A stretch of 64,000 nt of DNA from DAISKN01 sp964553925. Its GTDB lineage: Bacteria; Acidobacteriota; Vicinamibacteria; Marinacidobacterales; SMYC01. Made by a program: the position numbers and the translations under genes. Below the pieces are notes generated by a model. That model made no database searches and was not told where the DNA came from. It saw only the letters and a program-made list of their open reading frames with translations. This document shows positions 37,501 to 44,700 of this stretch, piece after piece (positions within the stretch are counted from its first letter, which is position 1; each line of letters opens with the position of its first letter). The stretch covers positions 43,844 through 107,843 of the forward strand of contig CAZKNR010000141.1 in NCBI GenBank assembly GCA_964553925.1, read 5' to 3'.

Positions 37501-37503
37501 CAT
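25579..37503 (-). CDS. Giant surface protein with tandem carboxypeptidase-regulatory-like repeats
   Basis: This 3974-residue protein has an N-terminal hydrophobic segment (residues about 12-35, PAFIVVLIVALLLGVLVS) acting as signal or anchor. Residues 40-880 are beta-rich and include a CARDB-like stretch (FSVPATVRAQEEFTLYVTVT). From about 890 (GAIVSGRVLDASGNPVPTAE) to about 3750 it consists mainly of carboxypeptidase-regulatory-like beta-sandwich repeats, about twenty or more, each with G-x-V-x-D/G...GxFxFxxVPxGxFTL. An SbsA-type Ig domain lies near 2055. A distinctive module appears near 2590-2830 and again at 3755-3974. It is the first gene of the operon with the Rhs toxin and probably forms a long extracellular fibre or scaffold. 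Alternative ATG at 37500. Confidence 0.82.
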   Translation of the reverse strand: MMRRYSGGFPGLPAFIVVLIVALLLGVLVSREVRAEEKLTDFDFLLLGLGVRPEPEVQTVPRNTASGLFVRIELSSSILLGSLSVEPDLLLSLLPPGLEVRGELVGPGLEAGIQLRAAPGELLPIPPLSTRGLYVVRDIRLLLDGEPYLRASPDVATVEVIDRVLVTQVTTRPLTLEEIRQKGILFGDDSFTGYNFLLALRLDSRPVTIELPVVFDSNNVPVPLRPTGSVDISGPGLPALSAGLTPILMTPDVRGIDPEILAAIPSDLRIPGLLVIPGDIGFLNQFFSALLIVANGAPLGSSLSVHSLQGEILLPDGEDGVAGTSDDPLRLAVTEGGPPAGIKVAAIRGPGGDRFEPGEQGQAEYLLEGRREGFHEIRFDIMGSLDGLPVGTIPIRGEARGGILVRNRDFHLTFSVPATVRAQEEFTLYVTVTNTALDNAPLVRVGIGGAVSGASLIPGEADVRTIEDLAPRESETLPFRFVSTSTGQVTASYLRVEQGTGKLLFRLGVGERGVALSSDTLVLPSTVEALASPAEKSARRSPRVVQAALRVLGAGWSIATAPAGSVPADVTSVSRQTVLDRATAIGEAGFRVQLGENLERALIELAMDFLGDSDPGFFEIVHETDAGRDFLEATGATLREIPSLPAAVASLNLELAEDLSSRAKHLIVGASGTAPPGVELFGPTPGGFVPLEGGSGLVLVPTIEGSLYEVRFQATATGSFDLALNVPFVGGGTGVYVFEDVPVDAGTSGSVVLDLRRSPDRLRLDLGPAGVFESQSVRFVAPRGPKLLAATAIGPETLNGTDPWGRLVALLFDREVRAAEAEAVSSYEVEANAVLSARRQLSGRLVFLFLRDPVGNFIPREAEVEGLFDPRGMPMTPFLQRDVILSRLTEPGAIVSGRVLDASGNPVPTAEVLYLNGPGIGLSQKPVSPDGSYGFDYVQRSDRWSFAIRATDRASGAIQELSTRVTEDGEHIKVDLVLRGRGGVEGFVRSLLGEPRPGARVLATSQADLGSFAFAEANGDGFYRASGIVVGPVSVKAVDGTFSGVASGNVYRAGAFARVDVVLNESRGRVQGRVFELVEGVATAPLPDVEVYYVLFERDIVAASTRTDAAGAYFFDGMPTGGFRILALDRVTSRQATSPLHTLTASGLLEIDVFLEKEKVGTIQGTVSDAGGAVSGVVVQAAGRQVVTSPGFVLANVPVGTHTLSASLPGTNRAAYATVVVVEGETANVALRLSGTGQVVVRVLDSRGAAVAGQRVIRLTGSTACAGDALTTGADGTVTFDGVGVPGGTFKASRDGDIATGHAFLAREGEEALLTLRFAGFGAVFGVVSDESGPVFGSDVSLGSLRYDPTICEYVLDAKARQVRSDSLGRYRFEKVPVGPVSVTASAGTGTSLPATAKSVLLFDSDARELNLTLTDNLGGRLVGRVFLPDGTTPAGAGVRVSTTSPIGAEVAVVTKDDSSYELPKILAPGRYELSAHDPVSGRVARETVYLLVEQDLVADLRLLGMGTVVVTVRDGSGVLAQEAFVELEGAGFPFDERAGAIVATDGGKIRFDRVTEGSFTVSAASEGKGGRSTGSVSEEGSVANVTVHLTSVGRIVGVLKSPDGAAGVPNAEILVKQGGTGRLVGSTTTSSVPESVPLECRALLGNEALGLFTLVSVPAGSLLATATDPLTGRIGEASARIEADGNTACVEIRLLGLGTLAGFVESGAERVADAKVELTSSTGLSSIANLRAEATTDGAGAFRFEGVPVGSFTLRATVSGLLLTGTASGTIKEDGERLEDIEVALEASGSLEGAVMLADGTTPVAGALVTLRLSKGVLRAESTAGGSFAFDFVPAGDFSLTAEENGGFDGGILEGTLLPNEHLEGLVLNFRGTGTIEGTALDSDGIELSSGLVLLTTPPPFARSETATVSGSGSFRFLEVAVGAFELVLEVAGSPLRGIASGEVANDGDVVSVPIRLEAARPVFGRVVREDGTTPAPNVSVTLTILKSAGFPFQDLTDEAGGFRFSGVPLGAFTLRAEDALTGGVALATGSLDEPTPETGLDLGTLVLDQTPIEVSAVAPTAGATLVPPDSAVQITFSDPLETSGLVGLVTVTSSGASVPGSFETLPNGVTLRFTPVPFLPPRALVTVVVSGGVKDVFGRTLGEEFRSSFTTGGAIVTGTVLGGTRLEGIPVTLTAGGETRPTTTDPFARFRFEDVPVGGALIQASDAGLAASRAIDIGPGASVVTADLLLATVGSFQGQVFRHDQTLFQSAGLEVLVTQGAIPVFFTTTDASGRFQVSNIPTGAFTVDVTEPVTGDRGRTSDTLLPTDVDKNVSVTMIGVSRVRVFVTDSLGDPLPTASVTLQLTNRFGERTTLTNPTFEEVTKSFLFAFVLAEPFTVEAEEGGLRASGSGSAIADQEVEVHLALVPAGAISGRVLPPGGGNAVVGASVQLYRSDGNFVSARTTDGSGFLFESLPVADGPYRLDVFFQAVLLRARRTVLVPTNGVAVVDIEMVGLGTVTGTLVPPVDRTLSPSVPVTLTSFAPDLVQTLFTSAVGGIFQIANVPVGPFLVTARDSDLYGEVQSGIPAHGDEVAVSITLTANTVVFGPQGFTLRDGNDSQHRIFKDGELGSGTQGFFSSSTRASKLTVTVDGVDFPFAGDATGFQEDGGREVLTSAEDLGGLLVQRKIFVPVEGYFGRYLEIFENASSSPIAFSATLSSRLRGAFGPTQFHPRVIASSSGDTVADPADFWLLIDDAIDADPFVDTSNRSSTAWVLGRDGSEIADIDLLPGGAPLGIEGELLVRYRERTLAPGERVVLAHFVSQQLTRAAAAEARLRLHGLAPEVLLGLSLDELEDVVNFDALSGPGPIAPLPRLDGRIAGQALAHDGESRGVGAESGLGTVLTVFFQSQHVLFGRRHFAIADGAGRYQVNSSFTPSSSRAIPRFGFTLRTTAPTNVTAEAVGSFGAGAGETVRNLVFSGSSALDVTTVLSNGDPVRSTVEVRAGAIGLGLPATDGQGRVFFAPIPPGKTRVDLMAQVVGNSLLTQTQSVDLSPNVTSPVIITYPATTEVSGTVTVAGAPASGVPVTLSASGRSRIVTTDGAGRYAFTQVPGGTFNLRADILALSRFVERTIVVAPPSPSTENFEFPAFRTLALTVFIENPAGALRAHGASVEIRDALDAGFRSIGTTVNGERSIPNVAPGPFTLRIANPFSSLAQSLHEGDLPPGDSGIAFPFTVTIPAYGRIQGTVRFGDGQTAGNVPVDASGDGVTPRSTTTLSSGATRGTYTLTPIEALRTVTVTARHPSRNHIFASRTATITGQGLTFSGVDLTLPRTGSVLVRVERGDGSRVSGAEVAIRDNFSSEFRSEGTTSSGQRLIGTVPEGPFTVVADFKGRRVGEASGQITAHNQQVTAVITKAGVDIEGVVLAADDESPIAGASVELSREDGSFRFATTNGEGAFTIGGALLPGETGTLRATFGGEQEEKTVTATDESPLSARFVLSIPVVKGFVFESDGATVVPGLRVELWPEGSFTVVSTTADASGSFFFLQPPPGVFELYAEDSFGLAAYRRVSRPPDDLVELVTERDVLLPPFGSIAGTVTDVLGPRSAGSVLLWSPRLRSPISVFPDGSGSFRFDRVALGSFSLTYDEPSDSDVPVTPGFRAGRLDASGDQANGDIALSDLGSVFGQLLDASGNPTSPASPFAPLQIEGRGHESGSFGIYSRLGSLQPDGSYQVDDVPEGTLTATVLDDAEAGVAEANVTAGAPTPLDVRLGTALALPRSFSPPFGNIVGADPDGAVLFEDDSIFFRLAQASVNGRPFPLLASAHPDPSGEIAFGAVGTSGVLHTRKVLPLPGASFVRVVDVLENPNPFSVEVTLAWTGERGATTTSSGDPRLDTNDRYLLDEDFGFAVVFAGPGGRAPDAPRMNPFQHQLPWRNIGIPAGGRVLFLQFAVSTFTADAAFIAEELSSLDAGKLDHPALAGLSGGELSDVVNFRLKP

Positions 37504-37587
37504 GGAATTTCTTCGACTTTCGAACGAAGCGGCAGTAGGGGCCTCGCCTCGTTGTCGGCGGTCGGCCCCCCGGTTGGGGAGGGGAGG

Positions 37588-37617
37588 AGTCTAGGCTCAG
37601 CGCGGGCCGGTTGTCAA
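37588..37617 (-). promoter_or_regulatory. Sigma70-like promoter of the giant operon
   Basis: On the minus strand TTGACA (37617-37612) is followed by an 18-bp spacer and TAGACT (37593-37588). The -35 hexamer is perfect and the -10 matches four of six. It lies about 80 bp before ATG 37503, with no other gene in between. Confidence 0.55.
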
Positions 37618-37632
37618 TGGGAACCTCTCGTT

Positions 37633-37672
37633 TTACCGGCCGGCCTCGCGCAACCGGTACCGCGCCATCGCG
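37633..37672 (-). pseudogene. Terminal codons of a lost paralogue of the PEGA-PDZ-TPR gene
   Basis: Reading minus, the frame gives AMARYRLREAGR then stop TAA (37633-37635). The gene at 46554-48953 ends RRLREAGR and shares 25 identical bases with this site (37633-37657 versus 46554-46578), stop codon included. Only the tail is recognisable. It marks a deletion or rearrangement breakpoint. Confidence 0.4.
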
Positions 37673-37681
37673 GGAGGTGTC

Positions 37682-38127
37682 GTGATGGCGGCGGGTGGCT
37701 GGTCGTCGCAATACGTCGTCGCTGACGTCGACCGCTACGTAGGGGCGCCTCTCTGCCGGCTGTTGTCGATTCTCCCCGGGGCCAGGGACGAGGCGAAGGA
37801 GGCTCCGCCGCCTCGCAAGATCCTCGTGATCCTCCTGTCGGAGATGGGAAGCCTGGTCCTCGCGCAACCGATGTTCGATCGGATGCGGGAGAAGTACCCG
37901 GATGCGTCGGTGTACGCTCTGGTCTTCCGCAAGAACAAGGAGGTCCTGGATCTTCTGGAGGCGATTCCGGAAGAGAACGTTCTCACGTTGCGGAACGACT
38001 CCCGGCTGCATGTCTTACGGCCTACAACCATCGGAATTCCCCGTGCGATGGGGACAACCAGTGTTTGAAAGTGATTCGACCGGAGGAAGTGCTCGAGCGG
38101 GCTCTGGCGATGCTCGCCGAGAAGTGA
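37682..38127 (+). pseudogene. Family 9 glycosyltransferase, internally deleted
   Basis: The N-terminal part (37682 to about 38004) reads VDRYVGAPLCRLLSILPG, then KILVILLSEMGSLVLAQPMF and EKYPDASVYALVFRKN, the first Rossmann half of heptosyltransferase-like (GT9) enzymes. From about 38008, in another frame, the C-terminal end appears: AYNHRNSPCDGDNQCLKVIR, then PEEVLERALAMLAEK and TGA 38125-38127. Roughly 250 residues, including the nucleotide-sugar-binding domain, are missing, and the two pieces are out of frame. The intact enzyme would have transferred a sugar to lipopolysaccharide or a similar acceptor. Confidence 0.75.
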
Positions 38128-38168
38128 TGGTCGGCTTGGTAGTAGTATCTGCGCTTCGGAGGTTGGCC

Positions 38169-38698
38169 ATGAGAAGATGCCTTGACTTTGATGCGGACGT
38201 TCGTCGGCCACCACCGGCTCGTGGTTTCGCGTTTCTTCCGTTCGCTCTCACTGCCGTCGCGCAAGATCGCGCCACCCTGACCGTGGGGACGGCAACCGCG
38301 GCGCGAGGCGAGACGGCGAAGGGTTGGATCGAGATTCCTTCCGGAAGCGATCCCGCTCTCCGGTGATGTCGGAGGACGTCGGGGCACTCGTTCGCGGCAC
38401 TCTCTCCGTCATGCGGCACTTGAAGATGCTGCCGGGAGATCCGACCCCCGTCGAGAGTCCGGTCTGGATCGGTACCCTTCACAACGTCACCGCTGACGTG
38501 GGCGGCATCTTCCGCCCTCTGGTGGCGCGAGGAACCTACGTTCAGAAGGGGATGAAGGTCGGGACGGTCACCGATTTTTTCGGCAAGACGCTCTTCGAAG
38601 CCCGCGCGCCGGAATCCGGAGTCGTGCTCTACGTGCGCGCCGTACCCTCGGCGGTGAAAGGCGATACTCTCGCGAGTGTCGGAGTAGTTCTCGAGTGA
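38169..38698 (+). pseudogene. M14-type succinylglutamate desuccinylase/aspartoacylase-family gene, internally deleted
   Basis: The 5' piece starts at ATG 38169 with a signal-like segment (GFAFLPFALTAVAQ), then TLTVGTATAARGETAKGWIE and IPSGSDPA, the usual opening of exported members. It hits a stop at 38363-38365. The 3' piece (about 38366-38698) reads MSEDVGALVRGTLSVMRHLK, GGIFRPLVARGTYVQKGMKV and a final beta-barrel with RAPESGVVLYVRAV, typical of the C-terminus. The zinc-binding and catalytic middle is gone. It is the second plus-strand gene in a row showing both ends but no middle. Confidence 0.7.
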
Positions 38699-38720
38699 TG
38701 CAGAGGGTGAAAGGCAGGGC

Positions 38721-41700
38721 TCACCGCAGGCTCAGAGCGGGGTCTCCCAGCAAGTGATAGATGCGCAGAAGCTCGGGGAACGCTCCTGAGTCGGCGTAGG
38801 CTCCCTGCGCGGCGAGAACGGCATCGCCCATCCGCCGGTGTTTGCCGGAGAGCAACTCCGTGAGGAGCGCCTCGTGGAAGAGGTGCGCCGGCTCGTTCAG
38901 GCTCAGTCCGCTCGGGGCGAAGGCTGCGATCGCGCCCTTTCCTTCCGCTTTCACCAGCGCCTCGGCGAGCGAGTCGAAGTACGGGAAGTGGAAGTAGCCG
39001 TTCAAGCAGTTCAGCGTCAGGACGAAAGGCTGCTGCGATGCGGGAGCGAGGGAAGAGACTCGCGACGTGTCGAAGACGTTCTCACTTGCCCAGAGGTGGA
39101 TACCGCCATGGCCGAGATAGCTCAAAAGCGATGCTCCCTCGTCGAAGGCTTCCACGATCGCGGCTTCTGTCGGCGCCGTCCCCAGGCGGCCGAGGAAAAC
39201 CTTTCGCGGGTTCCGAGAGGAAAGGAGTCCGCTCGCAAGCTCCTCGGCATCCGCCTCGAAATCTCCCGCTTCGTCCGGGTTGTCCGCCACGAGAACGACC
39301 GGACCCTGCGAGATCGCGCCGCTCCTCTCGTACGCCAGGATCTTCGCAACCATCGCCCGGGCTTCGTCGGCGCTCGCCGCCGGAAGTCTTCCGACTGCCA
39401 GGTCGGCGAGCTCGTCCTCTCCTCGGATGGCGGCATAGGCCCAATCGGACGCCGTCCACAAGTACGACGTTCTCACCATCGAGGGAGGCACCTGATTCTT
39501 CACTCCCGTTCCCAGGTAGTCCTTGAAGTCGTATGTCCCGTCACCAAGGAGGAGGACGTACCGAGGCGCGGGCGTCTGCCAGTGATGGTAGGCGTACGAC
39601 AAGAACTCCCGGACCGCTTCGGGTCGCGGCTCCCCGAATCCGAACTCCGAGTAGACGTCTTCGATCGCGACTCCGCGGCTTCTCAATCCCTGACTCTGCC
39701 GCAGCTCCAGAAGGGGCGTTGCCACCTCGAGCAAGGCCCGGGGACCCACGATCAGGTAGTCGGCGCCGTTCCCAGGACTCGTAAGCCGGCCTCTCGCCAC
39801 CGATTTCAGCTCCGGCGGTAGAACCGCCCGTGGGCTCACGACCCGGTAGCGCCGTCCGGCTTCGACGCGGAATCGGTTACTCGTTCCGAGCCAGCGCGCC
39901 TCTGGCTGGCTAACGTCGAGGACAAAAGCATTTTCCTCGAGGCCGTCGACGACCGCGACACCGGACTTGCTGAAACTCCCTTCCAACTCGCCGGCTTCGG
40001 CAATCAATCGCCTCGGGTAGGAAACCTCGAAGCCGTCGAGCATCACCATCGAGTACGCTGCCCCCGTGTCTCCCACGTTCTCGAGCGCGAGCTCGTTCCC
40101 GCCTTCGCGCAGTACTCCCGGAGGAATCTCCGCGGTGAATCGCAACGCGCTCTTTCCCTCGAAGGTGGTTTCGAACACCGGGGTTCCGTTCACGGCTACC
40201 CGCACGTGGTGGTCGGGAGACACGGCGAAGTCGCTCGTTCCCTGGACCTGTACCGATAACCGCGAGGACCCACCCGCCTCGGCGAGAGCGCTTACCTCGA
40301 AGGGATAGCTCTTCGTCACCGGGGCGAGGAGTACGTCCCAAAGCCAGAGGTCGTCGGCGTCCACCAGCCCCGCCTGGTAGTAGCGGTTCTCCTCGCGCGA
40401 AACCTCCTGCCAGTAGAAAGCGACGGCGCTTCCCTGGGGAGGGGCGGAGACCACCGGCATCCGCACTCCTCCGGCGCTCGACTCCAGCTCGTACACCGCC
40501 TCATCGCCGTAAGGGTTCATCGAGGCCCCTTCGCTCACGAAGTAAAGCGTCGAGCCCGGACCGAATCGCTCTCGGTCAGGCTCGATGTGGAACGGCACTG
40601 CGATTCCCAGTCGGCTCAGCCGCACCGAGGAAGAGGCGCCAGCCCGGCGCCGGCCAGCACCGAAGAGCTCCTCGTAGGTGACTCCGTAGAGCCCCGGCTC
40701 CCGGGTCGCGAGTCGTCTCGCCACGGTTCGAATGGCTGGAGCGCGCGCTTTCCGGCGCTCCGTTGGCTCTCGTCCGGAGAGCACGAGCCGGACGACGAGG
40801 CGACGAGCAAGAGCGAGCTCGCCGGTCGAGCGGTTCCACCTAAGGGGAGAAATCTCGATCCTCGCTTTCCTCTCATCCGCCTGATAGCCGATCGCGAGGA
40901 TTCGTGCGGCCTCCTCCGGATAGAGACCCTCTCCACGAAACGCACGTCCTTCCCGCTGAGACCTTCCTCCCGCTCGCACCGTGCCTCGAACGCTCGCGAC
41001 GAGCTCGGGTGAGTCGGCCGCCATCGGCCGGAGCGACGAGAACACCACCACGTCCTCCGCTCGCACCGAAGCCACCTCGACCGTCCGTGCGCCCTCGATG
41101 GGAATCCAGCTCCGCTTCACGGGGAGAAGCGGGCTTCCAGGCTGTGACTCTTCGGAGAATCCGGGAATCGAGAGACGCACTGAGCCATCGGCCTGAGGCT
41201 CCGCCCGGAAGCCTCCGGTCGTGAGCTCGAGGACGATCTCCCTTCGGCTCTGCGCCAGAACCCGTACCGACGACGTCGCGGGGTCTCCGTAGATCAGCGC
41301 AGCCGGGCTCGGCTCTTCGGGCGGGGAGGCGCCTGCCGCCGGGGTCACTGACACCGGACCGTGAAGCTTCGTTTTTCCCGTCGTGTCGATGTCTTCGAGC
41401 TTGAAATAGTACGTCACCCCATTCACCAGGCCCGAATCGGTGTACTGGTAGCTCGCGCCCGACGGCGAAGAGCCCAGGCCCGGAATGACCGAAGCGGTGA
41501 TCCGCTCGTAGGGTCCATCTATCGAAGTCGCGCGATACAGATGGAACCCCAGGTTCTTCAGCTCCGACGCCGTCCGCCACGTGAGCTCCGCCGCTCCGTC
41601 AAGGCCCCGCGCCTCGAACGACGAAAGCTCCACCGCCGTCGGCAGCGGCACTCCGAACGCGAACGTCTGCGCCGGAGAGCTGACGTCGGCGCAGTATTGG

Positions 41701-44700
41701 AACAAGAGAATGTCGGTCTTGATCGCGGCCTCGGTCGGGAGAGTGGTGTAGGTGCCGTACTGCTGTCCGATGCGGATGTAGTAGAGATCCGGGCCGCCAT
41801 TGACGGAGTAGGGCTCCCAGTTCGGGACGAGCGACTCCGGCCACGACATCGTCCCGTCCTGTCTCAGGGAGTTCGTCGTGTCGCTGAAGCCTGGGGCCCA
41901 GAAAGGCGTGTCCGTATCGCTCAAGAGAGCCCACGCCATTCCGTTCCAGTAGTGGATGCGGAGGTTGGCGTCGGGGCTCACTCCCTTGACCGCGAGCGCG
42001 ATGTTCAGACCGAGGAACTTCGAGTCCGAGCCGATGAAGAGGCGGGGACCACGGAAGGCGGCGTCCCGGGTGACGAAGGTGAGCTGGAAGTTCCGGGCGC
42101 CGGTTCCGAGGTACTCGCTCGTCGACGCGGCGAGGCCCCCGTTCGCGAGGGCGGTAGGGGTTGTCGAGGAGATCCCGAAGGAGTAGAGCTCGTCGTAGAG
42201 GCCGGCGCCGAAAGTTCCAGCGCCGTCCCCGATGTCTCCGAGCCGGAAGGCGGCGTTCGTCCCCAGCAGCAGGTTCGACGCGGTCCAGTTCCCGGCGCAA
42301 GTCTGGGTGGGCACGGTCTGGTTGATGACGATCCTCTGCTCCGGACCGGAAGCGGGCGCCTCGTCCCACTCGAACCGGAGATGGACCCAGTCGTTCACCC
42401 GCCAAGAGTAGTTGCCCGAAGTCACGGTGCAGTCGTAGTTGACCCCGCTCGCGGTGATGCGGAAGCGCAGGGCGTTCGTGGTGAGCTTCTGAAAGACGAG
42501 CTGGTTACTCGCGTTCGCGTAGATACCGCCGAGGTCGTGCTGAAACGTATCGTTGTGGATCCAGCTCGGCTTGTACCAGAACTCGACGGCGCCCTTCGCC
42601 TTGTCGAAATCCCCCGTCAGAGCGCCGGCGCCGTCGGTGACGGGGAAGGAGATGTACTGGTTGTCGGCGGTGACGTTCGCGCCTTGTCCGTATCGCGCCG
42701 TGGCGTAGCCGACACCGCTGGACACGCCCGGGCTTCCGATGTCGGGCCAGGTGTTAACGGCGAGCGCGACCTGCAGCGTCGAGTGCCACAGGAGATCCTT
42801 GGCGAAGGCCGCGCGCGACACCGGCTTGACGTCGGCCTTGAAGTCGATGCCCCGAACCTTGGTCGCGCCCGCGACGGTTATCGTGGCCGGAGGAGTGAGC
42901 GAGCGCCACTGCCGGATTTTGAAGAACGGCGAGTAACGGGTCGTCGTGGAGCCGTCCATGTTGAAGGTCAATCCCGTCGCCGGGTTCAAGTCGAGGGTGT
43001 AGGCCGCTTCGCTCTCGTTGAAGAAGTCGGCGTCGGCGGTGTTCTCGTTCCAGCCGCTTCCCGGACCGATGGCGCTCACGGGGTCGGGGGTCCGGTAGTC
43101 GGTCGAACGCGTCGTCACTGCGGCATCGGCCTGGCTGGTGAAGTTCGTGGGCTTGAAGTAGGTGAGAAAATTCCAGACGTCGCTCGTTCCCGCATTGATC
43201 ATGGTGAGGGTCGAGTCTCGCCAATAGAGCTGGTACTCCTCCAGCGGGGCTCCATTCTGGCTGGTTTCGAGCTTGTCGGCTCCCGGCCAGTCCTGGTACC
43301 GGATGTGGAGGAAGTCCGTTTTCGCCTGGGCCTGCTCGATCTGAAAGAGCACGAAATTCGGGTCCCCCGCTGTTTGCTGCGGCGGGAGAGCCGCAGCCTG
43401 GCTGTAAGCGGCCCAGTTGGTCAAAGGGTCCGCCGGATCCTTGTAGTGAACCGTCAGCTCGTGATCGTCGATGGTGTAGCTGACGTTGCTCGTGGCCACG
43501 CGGTTCCAGCGGAGCGCCGTTCGGCCCGAAGGATAGACGCTGTAATCGCTGAGGAGCTTGAGGCCCGGCAAAACGACGCCTCCCGGCCAGTCTCCGTAGA
43601 AGTCTTCCGAGCGCACCTTCACCCGGGTTGGCGTCGCCTCCAGAAGCTCGACCTTCTGGAGGCTGGCGGAGACTCTCTCGTTGGTGTACCAGGTTCCCCC
43701 GACGACGAGCTCGTCGAGCATCAAGGCCTCGTGCTCCGTCGACCCCCCGCTTCCTGCGAGGTCGTAGGTGCGCGGCGGATCCAGCGCCAGGTCGAAGAAT
43801 CGATCGATCCCGCCCCCCGTCGCGGTATTGAAGCGCATCTCGAAGCTCGCGGGCGCGGTGACGGTGAGGGTGCCGGCGCCCGCGGAGACGCTCAGGTCGC
43901 CGCAGCTTCCGATCCCGAGCGAGAACATCACATTGAACGGGCTTCCGGCGCCCTCTTCCCAGGCAAGACCGAGAGAGCACCCGTTGGCGGACTCCATGGG
44001 GGCGAGCGCTCCCTGAAGGGGATTAGCGTCCGCGACTTTGAGGACGCTCTCGCCTCCCCAGATCGTGCCGTTGAACCGCCGATAGTAGATGCCGTTGTCC
44101 GACTTGGAATAGAAGACAAAGACGTTGTTCGCCTCCGCGGCGGCGAGAGCAACGCGGTCGATGACCGAGCCGCTCAGGGTCACGTCGGTGGAAATACGGG
44201 ACCAGACGCCGGCGAATCCCGTATCCTTCTTATAGTGGACGACGTCATCGTTCCGGTTGACGTAGAGGGCGTGGAGGTTGCCGCTCGTGTCCCGCACCGC
44301 GGCGAATCGCAGCTGGGCGACGTCGTCGGCCGCCTCCTTCACTTCCGTGGTCGCACTCTCGGCGAGACCGCCGCCAAGCGTCGAAACGTTGTACCAAGAG
44401 GCGTCGTGCGAGTCCGAGAGCTGGTCGTACCTCACGCTCACAAGCCGGTGACTCCCGGCGGCGTAGGCGGCCTGAGTCGTCGCGCGAACGAGGATGAGGT
44501 CCTCCGGATTGGAGCCACCGGTGGGAAAGACTGCTCCCGCCCAGAATCGACCTCCGGTCGTCGGCGCGAGAGTGGGAGCGAGAGGCGGAGCGCTCCAGGC
44601 CGGGCTCGCGAACGCGCTCCCCCGCGCGAGCTGTCCCTGCCCCGGCGCGCTGGCCCGCCAGTACATGGGCTTCTGGTTCGCGATGAGGGCGTTGATGGGA

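Noticed and set aside
37247..38011. 254-codon minus-strand open frame upstream of the giant operon
   Set aside because: It spans the promoter, the scar and the gene start in a different frame; no domain and no ribosome site, whereas the plus strand here encodes clear GT9 sequence.
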